Made by a program: the position numbers and the translations under genes. A DNA stretch of 64,000 nt from Riptortus pedestris (Eukaryota > Arthropoda > Insecta > Hemiptera > Alydidae), in contig CM032230.1 in assembly GCA_019009955.1 (NCBI GenBank), positions 19,395,501-19,459,500 of the forward strand, written 5' to 3'. This document shows positions 11,337-22,129 of this stretch, piece after piece. Below the pieces are notes generated by a model that worked only from the letters and a program-made list of their open reading frames with translations, had not been told where the DNA came from and made no database searches. The stretch's first letter is position 1, and each line of letters begins with the position of its first letter.

Positions 11337-11482
11337 GTAAAGGCGGGAAGCTTTTTAAAGGCAAGAATAAGAGAGCATTAGACTGAAATATTTACTATTC
11401 TTCTGGAAAGATGCGGGGAAATAATACAAGTCACTATTTGAGTTCTCCAAAGAATCAAGTATATTGAATTGATTAAGCAACA
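11337..11482 (-). repeat. BEL/Pao LTR (3' LTR of a minus-strand element)
   Basis: About 146 bp shared with 17706-17851: TGTAAAGGCGGGAAGC at the left, CTGGAAAGATGCGGGGAAAT in the middle, GATTAAGCAACA at the right. On the minus strand it begins TGTTGC and ends TTTACA, the expected TG...CA. The left flank is a short TA run. The true LTR may extend further into 11483-11690, because the partner LTR could be truncated. Confidence 0.65.
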
Positions 11483-11989
11483 TATAATACACTTTATAGA
11501 TATAGAGGTTGAAAAAGAAACAAAGGGAAACTTAACTTTATAAAATAATTTAGCGGTCGATTGGTCCTCTATTGTGTGAGTACTCATTTAATAATTTGCG
11601 TAGATAATGCTAGCATTATTAGAAGTAGGTACTTGCGGGAAACATATACTTTCCTTGAAGTGGAGTCTTCTTCCGTTGTAATTTTCTGTGTTCCCTCTAG
11701 TCTTCTAGCTGGTTGCGGTGATCCAAATATATGATGGTAGCTTTGCGGGAGATGAAAGATTGACTATAGCTCTGTAACGGGTGAATCCCAACTGAACTGG
11801 TCCGCTTGAAACCAGCCGGATGCTTTCTTGAGCTGCAACGTAGTTTCCGCTGTAGGCCACAGCCTTGGTGATCTGCATATGTGTGGCGGGTTTGTGAACT
11901 CAGCGAGCGCGGGAAGTTCAATTTAAAAGACGACTGAACATCCCCCCGCCCATGGCGCGATGAGCGACATTATTGAGTAGGAAGAGGAC

Positions 11990-13400
11990 ATAGCTTGACA
12001 AGAGGACGTGCGTACAGAGGTAACTCGAGACACCCCATCTGGACCTGGGTGCAAAGCGGTGACTCTGGCCAAGGGCCAGCGAAGCCGCTGGACATTTTTG
12101 GTCTTGATGAGGACAAGAGATCCAGTGGTTATGTCAGGCGCGGGGTCCTGCCAGCGAGAGCGTTGCTGGAGAGTGTGTAGGTACTCTTGCTGCCAACGTT
12201 TCCAAAAGGATTGGTGAAGACGATCCAGCAGTCGCCACCGTGAGACTCTGTTGAGCGGGATATCAATTTGGTCCTTTGCAGGAAGAGCGTGAGAGGGCGT
12301 TGGATTAGAAAATGTCCAGGCGTGAATACGTTCAAATCATTTGGGTCAGCAGAGAGTGAGCAGAGGTGGCGACTACTGAGGATGGCCTCAATGTTGACCA
12401 GTAAGGTGCTTAACTCTTCAAGAGAGAGAACCTGTTGACCCATTATGGTGCGAAGGTATCTTTTTGTTGACTTTAAGGCAGTTTCCCAAAGCCCGCCGAA
12501 ATGAGGAGCACTTGGAGGAATAAAATGCCAATCTATACTACGGTCGGAGGAGAACTTTATGAGAGAATTGTGGGTCTGGTCTTGGCGGAGTAACTTGGCT
12601 AGCTCGGAGAGCGTGCGGCTGTCGCCCACGAAGTCGGTCCCATTGTCGCTGTAGACATCTGGGGGGAGGCCTCGCCGACTACAGAAGCGGGTGACGGCTG
12701 CCAGAAAAGCGTCTATGGAAAGCTCCGACGCAACCTCCAGATTGGCAGCCTTTTTAGTAAAACATACGAAGGCGCATATGTTCGCCTTAGTGAGGCGAGC
12801 GCCGCGGATGTCCCGTTGACAATGAATATGGTCCTGCGTAATTAACTCCGACTTTTAGGAAGGCAGATGAAGGAGTGACCCTGTCTGCAGGAAGAGGCCC
12901 CATAAGAGGTTGCGGAGACACTGAAAAACATCGGTTACATTTGGCAAGATGGCGGCGGACAACATTTCTCCCATCGATGATCCAGAAGCGCTGGCGGATG
13001 GCGTGGAGGGTGGCCTGGGCTCCAGCGTGAAGATAGGCGATGTGGGCCTGGTTAATCAGTAAGCGGGTGAACGGGTGATCCCGCGGCAATAAAGCGGGGT
13101 GCTTGGCGGAATAAGAGAGCGCTGACTGGCTCAAGCGACCCCCAACGCGGAGAATACCTTTGGGATCAAGGGAAAGTTGAAGCGTCCTTTTTAGATTAGT
13201 CTTCCGATTGGGATCAGCAGCGGCTTGGTAGTCTTCCTTTAAAGCGTTGCGTTGAACTTCTTTAGTGAGGGCATCCATGGAGAGGTTAAGTTCTTCCGTA
13301 ACAAGAGGGCCACTACGGCGTGAAGCGGGATAACGCGTATGGTTGGCGAACCGGAAGGTCCATGCGGTGATCCTTTGAAGCTTTGACAACGACGAGTAAC
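11990..13400 (-). pseudogene. pol: BEL/Pao integrase region (broken)
   Basis: The minus strand encodes the integrase of a BEL/Pao retrotransposon, which would insert the element cDNA. Visible in order: an HHCC-type zinc region (HIAYLHAG ... LAKCNRC) around 12950-13050; VGVNYAGP near 12850 where the family has Asp, so the first acidic catalytic residue is Asn; YSDNGTDFVG near 12640 (second Asp kept); PPSAPHFGGLWE near 12530 (Glu kept); then the basic C-terminal tail with the LAGRTP region. Frameshifts at about 12790 and 12630 separate the pieces. Plus-strand frames here are antisense shadows. Certainly non-functional as it stands. Confidence 0.85.
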
Positions 13401-14900
13401 GACTTTCTAAACCAATCGTCGTAACGGTAACGCCGACAATCGCCTTTGCGGAAATCCTTTTCTCAGACTCCAGAACGGAGGCAGGCGGGTCTATGTGCGA
13501 GCGGGGCCACTGTGAGATGGGCTCCGAAAGCCAGCGCGGACCATGCTACCAGAGCGGGGTTCAAGAAAGTCTGATGGATAAAGACCTCGAGATGCGCAGT
13601 CAGCGGGGTTATCCTTTCCATCCACATGGTGCCAACTTGACGGCAGAATCCTTTCTTGAATTTCAGAGACCCTGTTGGCCACAGAGGTCTTCCAGCGGCG
13701 TGGCTCTCCGAAAATCCAAGCCAGTGCAACGGTTGATAAGCAATCAGGTCCTCGAAAGGCTGTGAAAACATTTTTAGAACTTTGTCCACAAGCAGGGCAC
13801 AAGGTGAATCTTCTTTAGCGGGGCTACTCGTGACTTAGCCATAACCATTGATGAGGAGATCTCCCCAGAGGAAGAAGTGGAGTGGAGGTATACTACAGCG
13901 GCGTATCCAAGCGTCACAAAAGGCAATGAGGCGGTGTGCTGTGCGAGAGACGCCAAAGTCGGGAAAGTAGCGAGGGAGAGAGGTGCGGGCTACATTTTCC
14001 AGTTCATCCTGAAAAGCCTCCCAGTCTTGTCTGATGTCGGTAGGTGTGGCGTCATCCCAATCAGCGTGGCACAGCCACAGGCGTTGAATGAATCTTTTCG
14101 CCAAGAAGGTCATGGGAGCTAACAATTCAGGAGGGTCATAAATGGGGGCAACTTTAGACATAATAAACCTTTTAGTAGCGGGAACCTTTGCGTGTGCCAC
14201 TCGATATGCGGTCAGAGGTGGCGGACCAAGTTAGTCCAAAGATGTTGACTGTAGGATCCTCTGAAGAGTCAAAGTCGAAAGAGTGCGGGTCAACTTTTCA
14301 ATGATCAGCGGGCAATCCAGCTAGCAATTCTGGGTGATTGCTAGCCCACTTTCTCAGTTCGAAGCATCTAGAGCCGAGTAGAGAGATCAGCTGGTCGCGG
14401 AGAACTATTGCACTAGACAGCGTGGATGCTCCTGTGTTAATGTCGTCGACATAAGTATCCCACAGCAGTGCGGGAGCGGCGTGCGGAAACGTTTTACCCT
14501 CATCAGCTGCTAATTGATGCAGGGTGCAGATGGCCAAGAAGGGCAAAGATGCCACTCCATAGGTGACTGTGTGGAGGCGGTACGACTTGGCAGGTTTTTC
14601 TTGCGAGAAACGCCACACAATCCGTTGGAGATCTTGGTGCCGCGGTAGTACTAGAATCTGTCGTTACACTTGGCGGATATCTGCTGAAAAGACGAAGCGA
14701 TGAGACCGAGCCCTTGTGAGAAGCTTCACAATGTCCGTTTGAAGCTTGGGGCCAGTGAGATATCATTTAAGGATTTCCCATTCGAGGATTTTGCAGAGGT
14801 GTTGAAAACAACGCGAATTTTAGAAGGAGGGTCCTCCAGGCGGTGAACTGGGTGATGCGGCAAGTAGTATGTTCTATCCACGGGGCTTGGATCATGAGCG
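13400..14900 (-). pseudogene. pol: BEL/Pao reverse transcriptase and RNase H region (broken)
   Basis: At 14298-14618 the minus strand reads a reverse transcriptase palm with LLWDTYVDDINTGA, the YVDD catalytic box, preceded by VTYGVASLPFLA. At 13835-14200 comes the connection region (ISKVAPIYDPPELLAPMTFLAK-like). At 13491-13802 the RNase H end carries VANRVSEIQ and DNPADCASRGL, both typical of BEL/Pao. The frame changes at least three times. The base composition is much more GC-rich than the flanking AT-rich DNA, as expected for a foreign coding insert. Confidence 0.85.
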
Positions 14901-15860
14901 GTATTCGCGCATGAAGGCGTCGTATGTTTCTTGAAGGAGGGGGTTAAGGGCCAAGCGGGATTCCAAACGGCGAAATTGCTGCAATGCGCGGTAGTAAGAA
15001 TCTCCCAGTTCTTTCTTTTCCTTTAAAGGGAACGGAGTGACATAGCGGCCTGGCGGTTGGCGGGATTCAGTGCGGGTGAACATTTCCTCACATAGAAGCT
15101 CCTCTGTTGAATATATGGGTACGGCGGAAGTGACAGGTTCTAATTCCCAAAACCTCTGTAGATCTTTATTCAGTTGCACATTTGAGACAGCGGAAAAGGT
15201 TTTCACAAAAGATTGTGAGGCAGCTTCGATGGATTTCTCAGGCGGTGAGTCAGGTATGCATTGTACTGTAACTTGAGCGGGCATATCTTCTGAATTGTAA
15301 AGCGGATTTTCCCTTTGAGGATTACTCTTAGTGCGGCGACCACGTCTGTGCTTCTTGCGGATGGTCTTGCCCTCGTTATCCTGGACTTCTGGGGACCAGC
15401 TTATGCTGCGCGGAGGAGATGGGTGGCAACACTGCCCTAGAAGACACCAACCCAAACTAGTCTTGGATACAAGAGGGCCACCTTTAGAGGGATGAATGAT
15501 AGCGGGCTGGAGGATATGTGCAACTAAATCGACTCCAAACAGCATGTCAATGGGAGCCGGGCGGTCAAACTTTGGATCAGTGAACGACAGGCCATGTAGA
15601 TATTTCCAAGGCCCAATGCCAAGCGGTTCAGCAGGCATAACGGAGCAGATGGACTCAATAACGAAGAACTGTGCGGTGATCATTTTATCTGGCGACACTG
15701 GAAAGGGAACAGCAATGTAGCCAGGGCAGTTAACTCCACAGGATCACCCAATTCGTGAACATCCACTTAGGACGAAATGATGGCCGAGCCTAAGCGGGAA
15801 GCGGCGCTTTGGGTGATGAAACTTACTTGGCTGCAGGAATCAACAAAGGCCCTGGCTGAC
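14892..15860 (-). pseudogene. pol: BEL/Pao protease and pre-RT region
   Basis: Just below 15860 the minus strand reads FVDSCSQVSFI, the aspartic protease active-site box in which DSG/DSA is DSC. The 268-codon frame 15698-14892 follows: MLFGVDLVAHIL, SKTSLGWCLLG, then RFWELEPV near residue 185 and the pre-RT segment ending in YRALQQFRRLESRLALNP. This order (protease, GxD box, WxxE box, RT) is characteristic of BEL/Pao pol. Start codon choice is arbitrary because gag-pol was one long frame. Confidence 0.85.
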
Positions 15861-16625
15861 TCTGGTTGTGCCAGAGAGCGGTCTGAGGGACCGGGTAGTA
15901 GGAGTCATTGGGGAGTCCGGGGAATGATGATGGGAAAGCTCAGGATCTTTAGTGCGGCGGGGCTTATGCGACTTCCTCTCCGCATAATAGACTGATGGTT
16001 GCTGAGAATCGTTTGAAGACTGGGGTGATCGAGAACTGCGGGAAGCCTTTGATGATGTTTCTTGATCATGCCTGGGAGGTGGGGAGTGCCTTGCCGGAGG
16101 AGGGGGTGATCTCTTCTGAGTGGCGGTAGGATGCCTTTGCCTAGAATAGCGAAGCGGGAACGACGGGGATGGTTCTGGACTAAGCGTTGAAGGAAGGGAA
16201 GTGGAACTGTCTGAAGAGCGGGTAGTCTTTAGATTAACGCCCTCATGGATGAGGGTGTGATGAGAGCAGTGGCATATCCGGCAGCGGCTTGAAGATTTGC
16301 AGTATCCAACTCCGTGGTAACCCAAGCAGTTATAGCATAACTGCAACTTTTTAATAGCGCTGTAGCGCAAGGCAGCAGACATCCCCTGGAATTCTGGACA
16401 TTGATAAATGCTGTGGGCTTGGCGGCAATAAAGACATTTGGTGATGGTAGCGAACGCCTTCAAAAAACGGTTGCCGCGGGGCGGAGGAGAGCTTGGTGGG
16501 TTCGACGCGGTAGACCGGAAGCGGGGAGAGGATGTATCCTTGCGAGGAGCGGGAACATCTTTACGATTTCTCTCAGGTGTAGATACTTTAGCCGTGGCAT
16601 TCAACGTTTTGTTTATATAACTCAC
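15840..16625 (-). pseudogene. gag: BEL/Pao gag, nucleocapsid part
   Basis: A 261-codon minus-strand frame with two to three zinc-knuckle-like Cys/His groups: KCLYCRQAHSIYQC, LCYNCLGYHGVGYC and CRICHCSHHTLIHE, then a long Ser/Pro/Arg-rich low-complexity stretch. That is the usual C-terminal half of BEL/Pao Gag. It ends in a frameshift just before the protease box. Confidence 0.8.
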
Positions 16626-17445
16626 CAGGTCGGAGAGAGAGGGAAAATCTTAAGGGTGAAGAAAACTGAATTCCTTTTGAGAGTGAGCATCTAAGCCCCT
16701 GAATGCAATAAAGAAAGTGATAAAGTCAGCTAGATCGCGGACATTTAGATTTTCTAGCTGCTGGGCTTGTTCCGAAAACACTTTAAGAAAACTTTTCAAT
16801 TGTAAGGGGGAGGCATGTGAAATTGGTTAAAAGTCCAGCATTTCTTTGAAAATTGATGTAGCCAAAGCGGTGCTGTTATCATATCTTTTCAAAAGAGTGG
16901 TCCAAGCGAGCTAGTAGTTGATATCGAGGTTCTCGAAATGTGCTATGCAGGATAATGCCTCTGAAGATAAACAGCCTTTTAAATAGGTTAGCTTTAACCC
17001 TTCTGAAATATCTGGATTGTCATGTATGTGGCTTCAAAGGAACTCCTTAAAATGCGGAAGAGGAACATGAGGTAGGTGGTAAGCATTTAAATTTACGCGG
17101 GCATTTGAAGAGCAGGGGGTAGGGGATGAGACAGCTGTCTCGCCTATGACGGCTGCAAGTAACGCATATGAGGTCCTGATATCCACAATTTTGGCGGTTA
17201 AATCACTGGGAAGCCTTTTCTATGTATTCCTTTATTAAACCCTGATGAAAGTTATCAACTTGATTTATAATTGTTTCTAATCGGGCTGATAATGAGGCAG
17301 CAAGTTGTTTATCTTTTACCTCTATAGCGGTCTTACATTGATCTCTTAGTAAACTAAATTGTTCCAACAATGAGCATAGATATTCTTTATTTATTGAACC
17401 TTTTGGGCTCGTAGAGGTGTTTGATTGTTTAGTTTTAGGACCCAT
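16626..17445 (-). pseudogene. gag: BEL/Pao gag, N-terminal part
   Basis: An 80-codon frame starting at 17445 with a helical, coiled-coil-like N-terminus (SLLEQFSLLRDQ, SARLETIINQVDNF) is the expected start of Gag. The rest of the capsid-like region down to 16626 is broken by stops and frameshifts. It sits ~240 bp downstream of the primer-binding site, the normal position for Gag. Confidence 0.65.
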
Positions 17446-17679
17446 ATTGAAGATAAGCCTTTATACAAGAATATAAGAAATAAAGAACAGCAATTATACA
17501 ATGATATAAGAACTAAAGAAATGAAATGTACACTTACAATTAAGTTAGAACTCAAGTAGTCTTGTTTTGCGGCAAACTTTTATTATTCTAAAACGGGTAA
17601 TCTTTTACTTTTGATAATTCAAAATTATATAATAATACTTTATAAACTTTTCCGAATAAACACTTTCGGTTAATGAAGA

Positions 17680-17703
17680 CTTCCCGGGTTTCTCGGCACC
17701 AAA
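17680..17703 (-). promoter_or_regulatory. BEL/Pao primer-binding site
   Basis: Next to the 5' LTR the minus strand reads TTTGGTGCCGAGAAACCCGG. It starts with TGG, complementary to a tRNA CCA end, and resembles primer sites of many BEL/Pao elements. It fixes the inner LTR boundary at about 17705. Confidence 0.7.
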
Positions 17704-17705
17704 AT

Positions 17706-17851
17706 ATAAAGGCGGAAAGCTTTTTAAAGGCAAGAATAAGAGAGCATTAGCCTGAAATATTTTCTTTTCTCCTGGAAAGATGCGGGGAAATAATACAAGT
17801 CACTATTTGAGTTCTCCAAAGAATCAAGTATATTGATTTGATTAAGCAACA
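17706..17851 (-). repeat. BEL/Pao LTR (5' LTR)
   Basis: Partner of 11337-11482, with several scattered differences, so this insertion is not recent. Its outer side joins directly to a copy of the flanking non-LTR segment (17853-18055), which suggests the outer LTR edge was altered by rearrangement. Confidence 0.65.
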
Positions 17852-17852
17852 T

Positions 17853-18055
17853 GTGATGTTGTTTTTCCTAAATATTCTTTAATGTCTGAAATAAATAGTT
17901 TTAGATATTGTACTTTCGTAGTCATAATCGTATCCCATTTCTGTTGCCATTTATTAATTGCGTCAGTAAGTTATTGTGATTTTAAGTGTGATTTTGTTAT
18001 TTTGTTGTAGGATTCTGGAATTTTGGTATTTTTTGATAAGTATATATATATAGTA
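17853..18055 (-). repeat. Second copy of the BEL flanking segment
   Basis: About 200 bp nearly identical to 11130-11330 (shared TCTTTAATGTCTG, CAGTAAGTTATTGTG, GGAATTTTGGTATTTTTTG), ending at a TA tract exactly as the left copy does. It encodes the same non-LTR ORF2 tail on the minus strand. Confidence 0.75.
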
Positions 18056-18064
18056 TAGTATATA

Positions 18065-18107
<43 letters not shown>
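18049..18107. repeat. (TA)n tract with TG variants
   Basis: TA-rich simple repeat following the duplicated flank. Confidence 0.85.
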
Positions 18108-18108
<1 letters not shown>

Positions 18109-18119
18109 TTCCAACAGAT

Positions 18120-18310
18120 GATCAACTTCTTATTTTTTTTTGAAAGTGAATATTCTGGTCGAATCAAAAACGTTTTTCTTCTTTAAAATAAACACGATCT
18201 TTTAGTGAAGAAATATGTTTAGCTTTTGAACTATTATGGGTACTCTTTCCAACTATATATATATAAACAATAGTAACGTTACGAACTTAATATTTAATTC
18301 AAGAAGAATT
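18120..18310 (+). repeat. R1 dispersed repeat copy b (partial)
   Basis: Shares the start of R1: AAAACGTTTTTCTTCTTTAAAATAA and TTACGAACTTAAT with the copies at 40800, 43090 and 63340. Non-coding. Confidence 0.5.
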
Positions 18311-18314
18311 TAAA

Positions 18315-18430
18315 TTGTTAATATTCTCTGAGATGAGTATGAGTTCGGGTTATATACGCCTGAAATTAAAAATCACCATTTTTCGTTTCCTATATTGTTT
18401 TTTTTTTCTTTTTTTCAAACATGCACACTA
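18315..18430 (+). mobile_element. Helitron family fragment
   Basis: A short piece with CTGAAATTAAAAATCACCA and TTTCGTTTCCTAT, matching one internal unit of the Helitron copies; both ends are missing. Confidence 0.45.
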
Positions 18431-18527
18431 TTTATGTGTTTCAGCTATTCATGAACTAATTATTAATTTATTAATGAAAATAAATTAATGAATTAGTTCA
18501 ATTAATTAATGGATAGAAAAAAAAATT

Positions 18528-18700
18528 TCGGGAAGCTCAGATTACCCATTTTGAGTTATGGCGTTGGTTTGGTCTCAATGTCATTTGGGAAACAGAGTGG
18601 TGAGTTCGATTCTCACGTGGGCTAAAGGAATTTATTTAGTGACCAATTCATTTAATAAGATACTTATTTTCACCGATATATGAGCTGTTCTTAATTAGTA
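18528..18700 (+). mobile_element. Old tRNA-derived SINE copy
   Basis: GGGAAGCTCAGATTACCC head, B box GAGTTCGATTCTCAC and the TTTATTTAGTGACC body landmark. It is clearly older and more diverged than the copies at 1940-5947. From here to about 19200 I see no gene. Confidence 0.6.
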
Positions 18701-19204
18701 ACACAATTTAATGTGAATAAATTACAACGATTATTTTTTTGTTTGTATTATAATGATATTAATATGGGCATCAAAAACAGATATGGTAATAATGTTATAA
18801 TTGCGAAAAATTTCAATTTACTTATTTCAGCGAATAATGCATAATACTTGTTTTTTGTCTGACGCCTGTTCGAATACACCTCTTTTTATGCTCTGTGTAA
18901 TAAATGAAATGCTGCGTGAACTCCCCTTCCCAGGAGCTGATAAATGTCTCGTTGGTCTCAACTGAGCATTCTATATTTAATTTCTCCCGTACTAAGAAGC
19001 CTAGTACACAGTTTACAACTGTGGTATTACTCAAAGGGAGAATCACAAGAATATGAGTTGTGGCTTGAATGGAACTGAGTTCTAAGAAGTGCAAAAATCT
19101 TGCCGGAGAGAAAAATACCGTTGAACATTTATTGTGACTTCAATTTAAATAATATTGGTTTCTTACCGTATTTCAGACATTGGTGGTTTCATGACACTTA
19201 ATAC

Positions 19205-19960
19205 TAAAACGTCTGTCACGCAAAAGCTGCGTAAACTAACCTGATTTTCCTCGTGCTGGAATATGACTCGCTTATAATCTCGTTTCTACTTCTTTCATTG
19301 TAAGAAGAAAAATGTTAAAAGGAATTAAAATATTTCTGTAAATTTGATTTTTAGTAAGAAGCTAATATTTCTTTGAAGGAGACAGATGGTAGATTGGGTT
19401 TGGGGGGGGGGGCGTTACTAAAGGCCGAAAACAAGAAAGCAGTGTCCCCTGGATACTTAAGTAACGAAAAAATGGATAAAACGTCAACTGTAGACCAGAA
19501 CAAGGTTATTCCTATGACATTTTTACGATCTGACTCGTAATAATAATATTTTGAACTTTCGAATTAACCCTTTAACCCAACTATTCCAGGTCCGTCTTCA
19601 GACAATAACAAATAGATCTTATTGCCTGAAACGGTTAAATATGGAGTATGCTCTAGATCTAGGAAACTTCTTCGAAACATGAACTTAATATCTTAATTGA
19701 TGTCAATCAAGCATCGAATTGACATGAATCTCGCTTCTTACACAGCTCATTTTTACCATGAAATAATTAGGATTGGGAAAGGGGGAAGGTTTAATGAAGG
19801 CTGAAAATTAAAATAACCCAAACATCCTTATTATACTTCGGATAATCGTTACTTATCCGAAGTATAATAACGAAGATATTTCAAATTTTCGAAATTCCTT
19901 CCCTCTAAACCCCTCTCCTTTCCGATTTCAATCATTTACTAACGTGATCTTTATTTTTAC
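19205..19960 (+). mobile_element. Decayed BD-family element
   Basis: Starts with GTCTGTCACGCAAAAGCTGC (terminal block) and near 19870-19960 has CGAAGATATTTCAAATTTTCG and CTCTAAACCCCTC (core block). A G13 run lies near 19400. A perfect 18 bp inverted repeat (19828-19845 / 19853-19870) sits inside. Confidence 0.4.
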
Positions 19961-20174
19961 ATTGAACGATTGGAGAATCCCTTTATTGTACAAATTTATA
20001 CACAGTTGGTGGGGCTGCTCAATTACATTGAGATGCTGAAGCACACAGCAACTGAAGTCAATCCCTAGGACAATACTAAGTAAAACAAAATACATATTGT
20101 ATTTAGTCAGCTAAATAACTAAAATAAACACAGTCAGCAACCTAAAACGTGTATGCCACTAGATATAAATTACA

Positions 20175-20890
20175 AACTCTATTATTGGAATAACATAAGA
20201 AATGGATCTATAATAAGATCACTGGTCAAAGCTAAAATTGAAATATATGGTGGGAAATAATCCCTAAATTATCAATAATGATCCCCTTGACCAAGGTTTG
20301 AAGAACCTTCTTGTCTATTCCCACCTCGTCAAAAAATTTCTGGGTACGTTGGGGGACCGTTCCTCGGACACCAAACCACAAGCCTATCACCAGAAAATCC
20401 CGCTCCCCAAATGATCGCCTGAATTTTTCCGAGTAAATATTAGTACATTACATTTTTCGTAAATATTTTTCTTTTCCCCGTGGATCTCTCCACTTCATCT
20501 GGGCCGTTGCTCTCGTACCTTATCGTTGGGTCCAGGGTGTAGGCAAGTTTACAATTTTCCTAGAAGGCAATGATGTCCGCGTACCTCGTTGACCCTGCGT
20601 CATCGACAGCGTACACCTTTTCAAAGCATGTAAAATTCTTTGCTTTCAGGAGCTCCATGATAGATAGCTTGCTATACCCGGTGATGTCGCCTCGTGATCA
20701 GCAATATGTTGTGGACAATTCCTGACCACATGTGCGGGTGTTTCGGTCTCCCTGCCACACCTTCGACAGAGGGGTCCAACATCTGCTGATTTCGAGACAA
20801 CACCACGCAATGGGGTGTAATTTATATTAAGTTTGACAGTTTGTCCATTCCGAAGCAGAGAGCAACTGTTTCTCGGTCATGTTTGTTCAG
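20175..20890 (-). pseudogene. C-terminal end of an R2-like (restriction-type endonuclease) non-LTR retrotransposon
   Basis: Over three frames the minus strand reads ADVGPLCRRCGRETETPAHV followed by VRNC, a CCHC finger of the R2/CRE/NeSL-type ORF. Next comes YADIIAF ... LDPTIRYES, the region around the restriction-like endonuclease, and after a frameshift FLVIGLWFGVRGTVPQRTQK with the family's GLWFGxRGT signature. Two stops and one frameshift break it and the reverse transcriptase upstream is missing. Placement in the endonuclease group rests on the order CCHC, D-rich box, GLWFG; the exact clade is not resolved. Confidence 0.6.
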
Positions 20891-20904
20891 TCCTGAGTTT
20901 TCTT

Positions 20905-20971
20905 TATAGTATAAAGTTTGGTTTCGACAAAATTAAATAGCAACAGTTAGAGCGGTGCCAGACAAATATAT

Positions 20972-20975
<4 letters not shown>
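20905..20975 (+). mobile_element. BD-family B-arm end
   Basis: AGAGCGGTGCCAGACAAATA next to a TA/TACA run is the junction signature of the BD family; the rest of the element is absent. A (CA)n tract follows at 20983-21016. Confidence 0.4.

Positions 20976-20982
<7 letters not shown>

Positions 20983-21016
<34 letters not shown>
20983..21016. repeat. (CA)n microsatellite
   Basis: Pure CA dinucleotide run, continuing the TACA motif before it. Confidence 0.95.
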
Positions 21017-21019
<3 letters not shown>

Positions 21020-21411
21020 TTGAACAATGAGCATTTTTCGTTATTCTTAATTGTTTTTGGCCTACAGTTGACCCCCATTTCAATTAATGGGATTATTATT
21101 TTGACAATTATTATTTATTTATTATTATTTTAGATTTGAGAATACATCGTGAGATGAAGTCAGTTGTGTCATGCTAGCACGTGTGAAATATGCTTAGTTA
21201 CGCAGGCTCTGGCTTACTGGCATTTCTTCTATTCTTAAGCAGAGGCCCAGAAGCCAGATGTTATTCAGAATGTGGCATGCCTATTTTATGGAGCCCTTGA
21301 TCTCGGGTTAACTAACGTTGAATCTTTTTGCTTGTGCTTACGTCACTACATTTACACATGGTTCATCCCCCTCTGGCAGAACCGAGTCACATCATATTTT
21401 AATTTGGGGTT

Positions 21412-22126
21412 TGTTTTTTTTTAGTCCCTTGTTTGGTTTCTCCAGTAAAATTGCTTAAGTCATCTACATAGAGGAATGCTTTAAAAGGTCGTGGAACTAC
21501 ACTCACAATAGAGTTGATGGCAATTGCAAATAAGTTACAACTCATTACGCTTTCTTGACGGATGCCTTTTAGAATTTTCTTCCTGCTTGATATAGAAGCT
21601 CCCACTCAGACACGGTTGTAGCTTTCTGATAGAAATTTTTTTATGAAGTTAGGAAGTGATCCTTTGAAACCCCATGCATATAACTGGTTGAGGACTATGT
21701 TTTTTATGGATAGTGTCATAGGCCTTTTCTATATCAGAAAATATAGCTGCTGCTTCTTTTTTGTCTGTAAAAGTATTCAGAAATTCAGCTTCCGTTCAGT
21801 TCCGACACTAGATGATCATTAGTGGATCTTGATTTTCGGAATCCACATTGAATAGGAGATAACATGTTATATTTTTCTAGCACCCACATAAGTCGTTTAC
21901 TTATCATTTTTTCGTACAACTTTGACATGCAACTTGTTAGAGAAATTGGCCGGTATTTGCTGATGATTAGCTTGTGTTTTCCAGGTTTCAAAATAGGGAT
22001 GATTATGGATTCATGCCAAGCCATGGGATATGTACCAGTGCTCCAGAGTTTGTTAAATATTGTCAAAGGAAATATTTTGCTGTGGTGGGCCAATTTGTTA
22101 ACATGATATATGATTATATATAACAT
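21412..22126 (-). pseudogene. I/jockey-type non-LTR retrotransposon reverse transcriptase
   Basis: At 21785-22126 the minus strand reads the N-terminal palm: IIIPILKPGKHK, SKYRPISLTSCMSKLYEKMI, then IQCGFRKSRSTNDHLV. At 21412-21605 it reads LKGIRQESVMSCNLFAIAIN and AFLYVDDLSNFTG, the RT motifs with catalytic YVDD. In-frame stops and a frameshift lie between. The GIPQGS-like motif is degraded (GIRQES). The ORF is cut at about 21412, so thumb and any RNase H domain are missing. It would have copied element RNA at the nicked target. Confidence 0.85.
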
Positions 22127-22129
22127 GAG

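Noticed and set aside
13490..16700. Several plus-strand frames of 60-97 codons
   Set aside because: Antisense shadows of the BEL/Pao gag-pol, whose minus-strand frames carry the recognised motifs.
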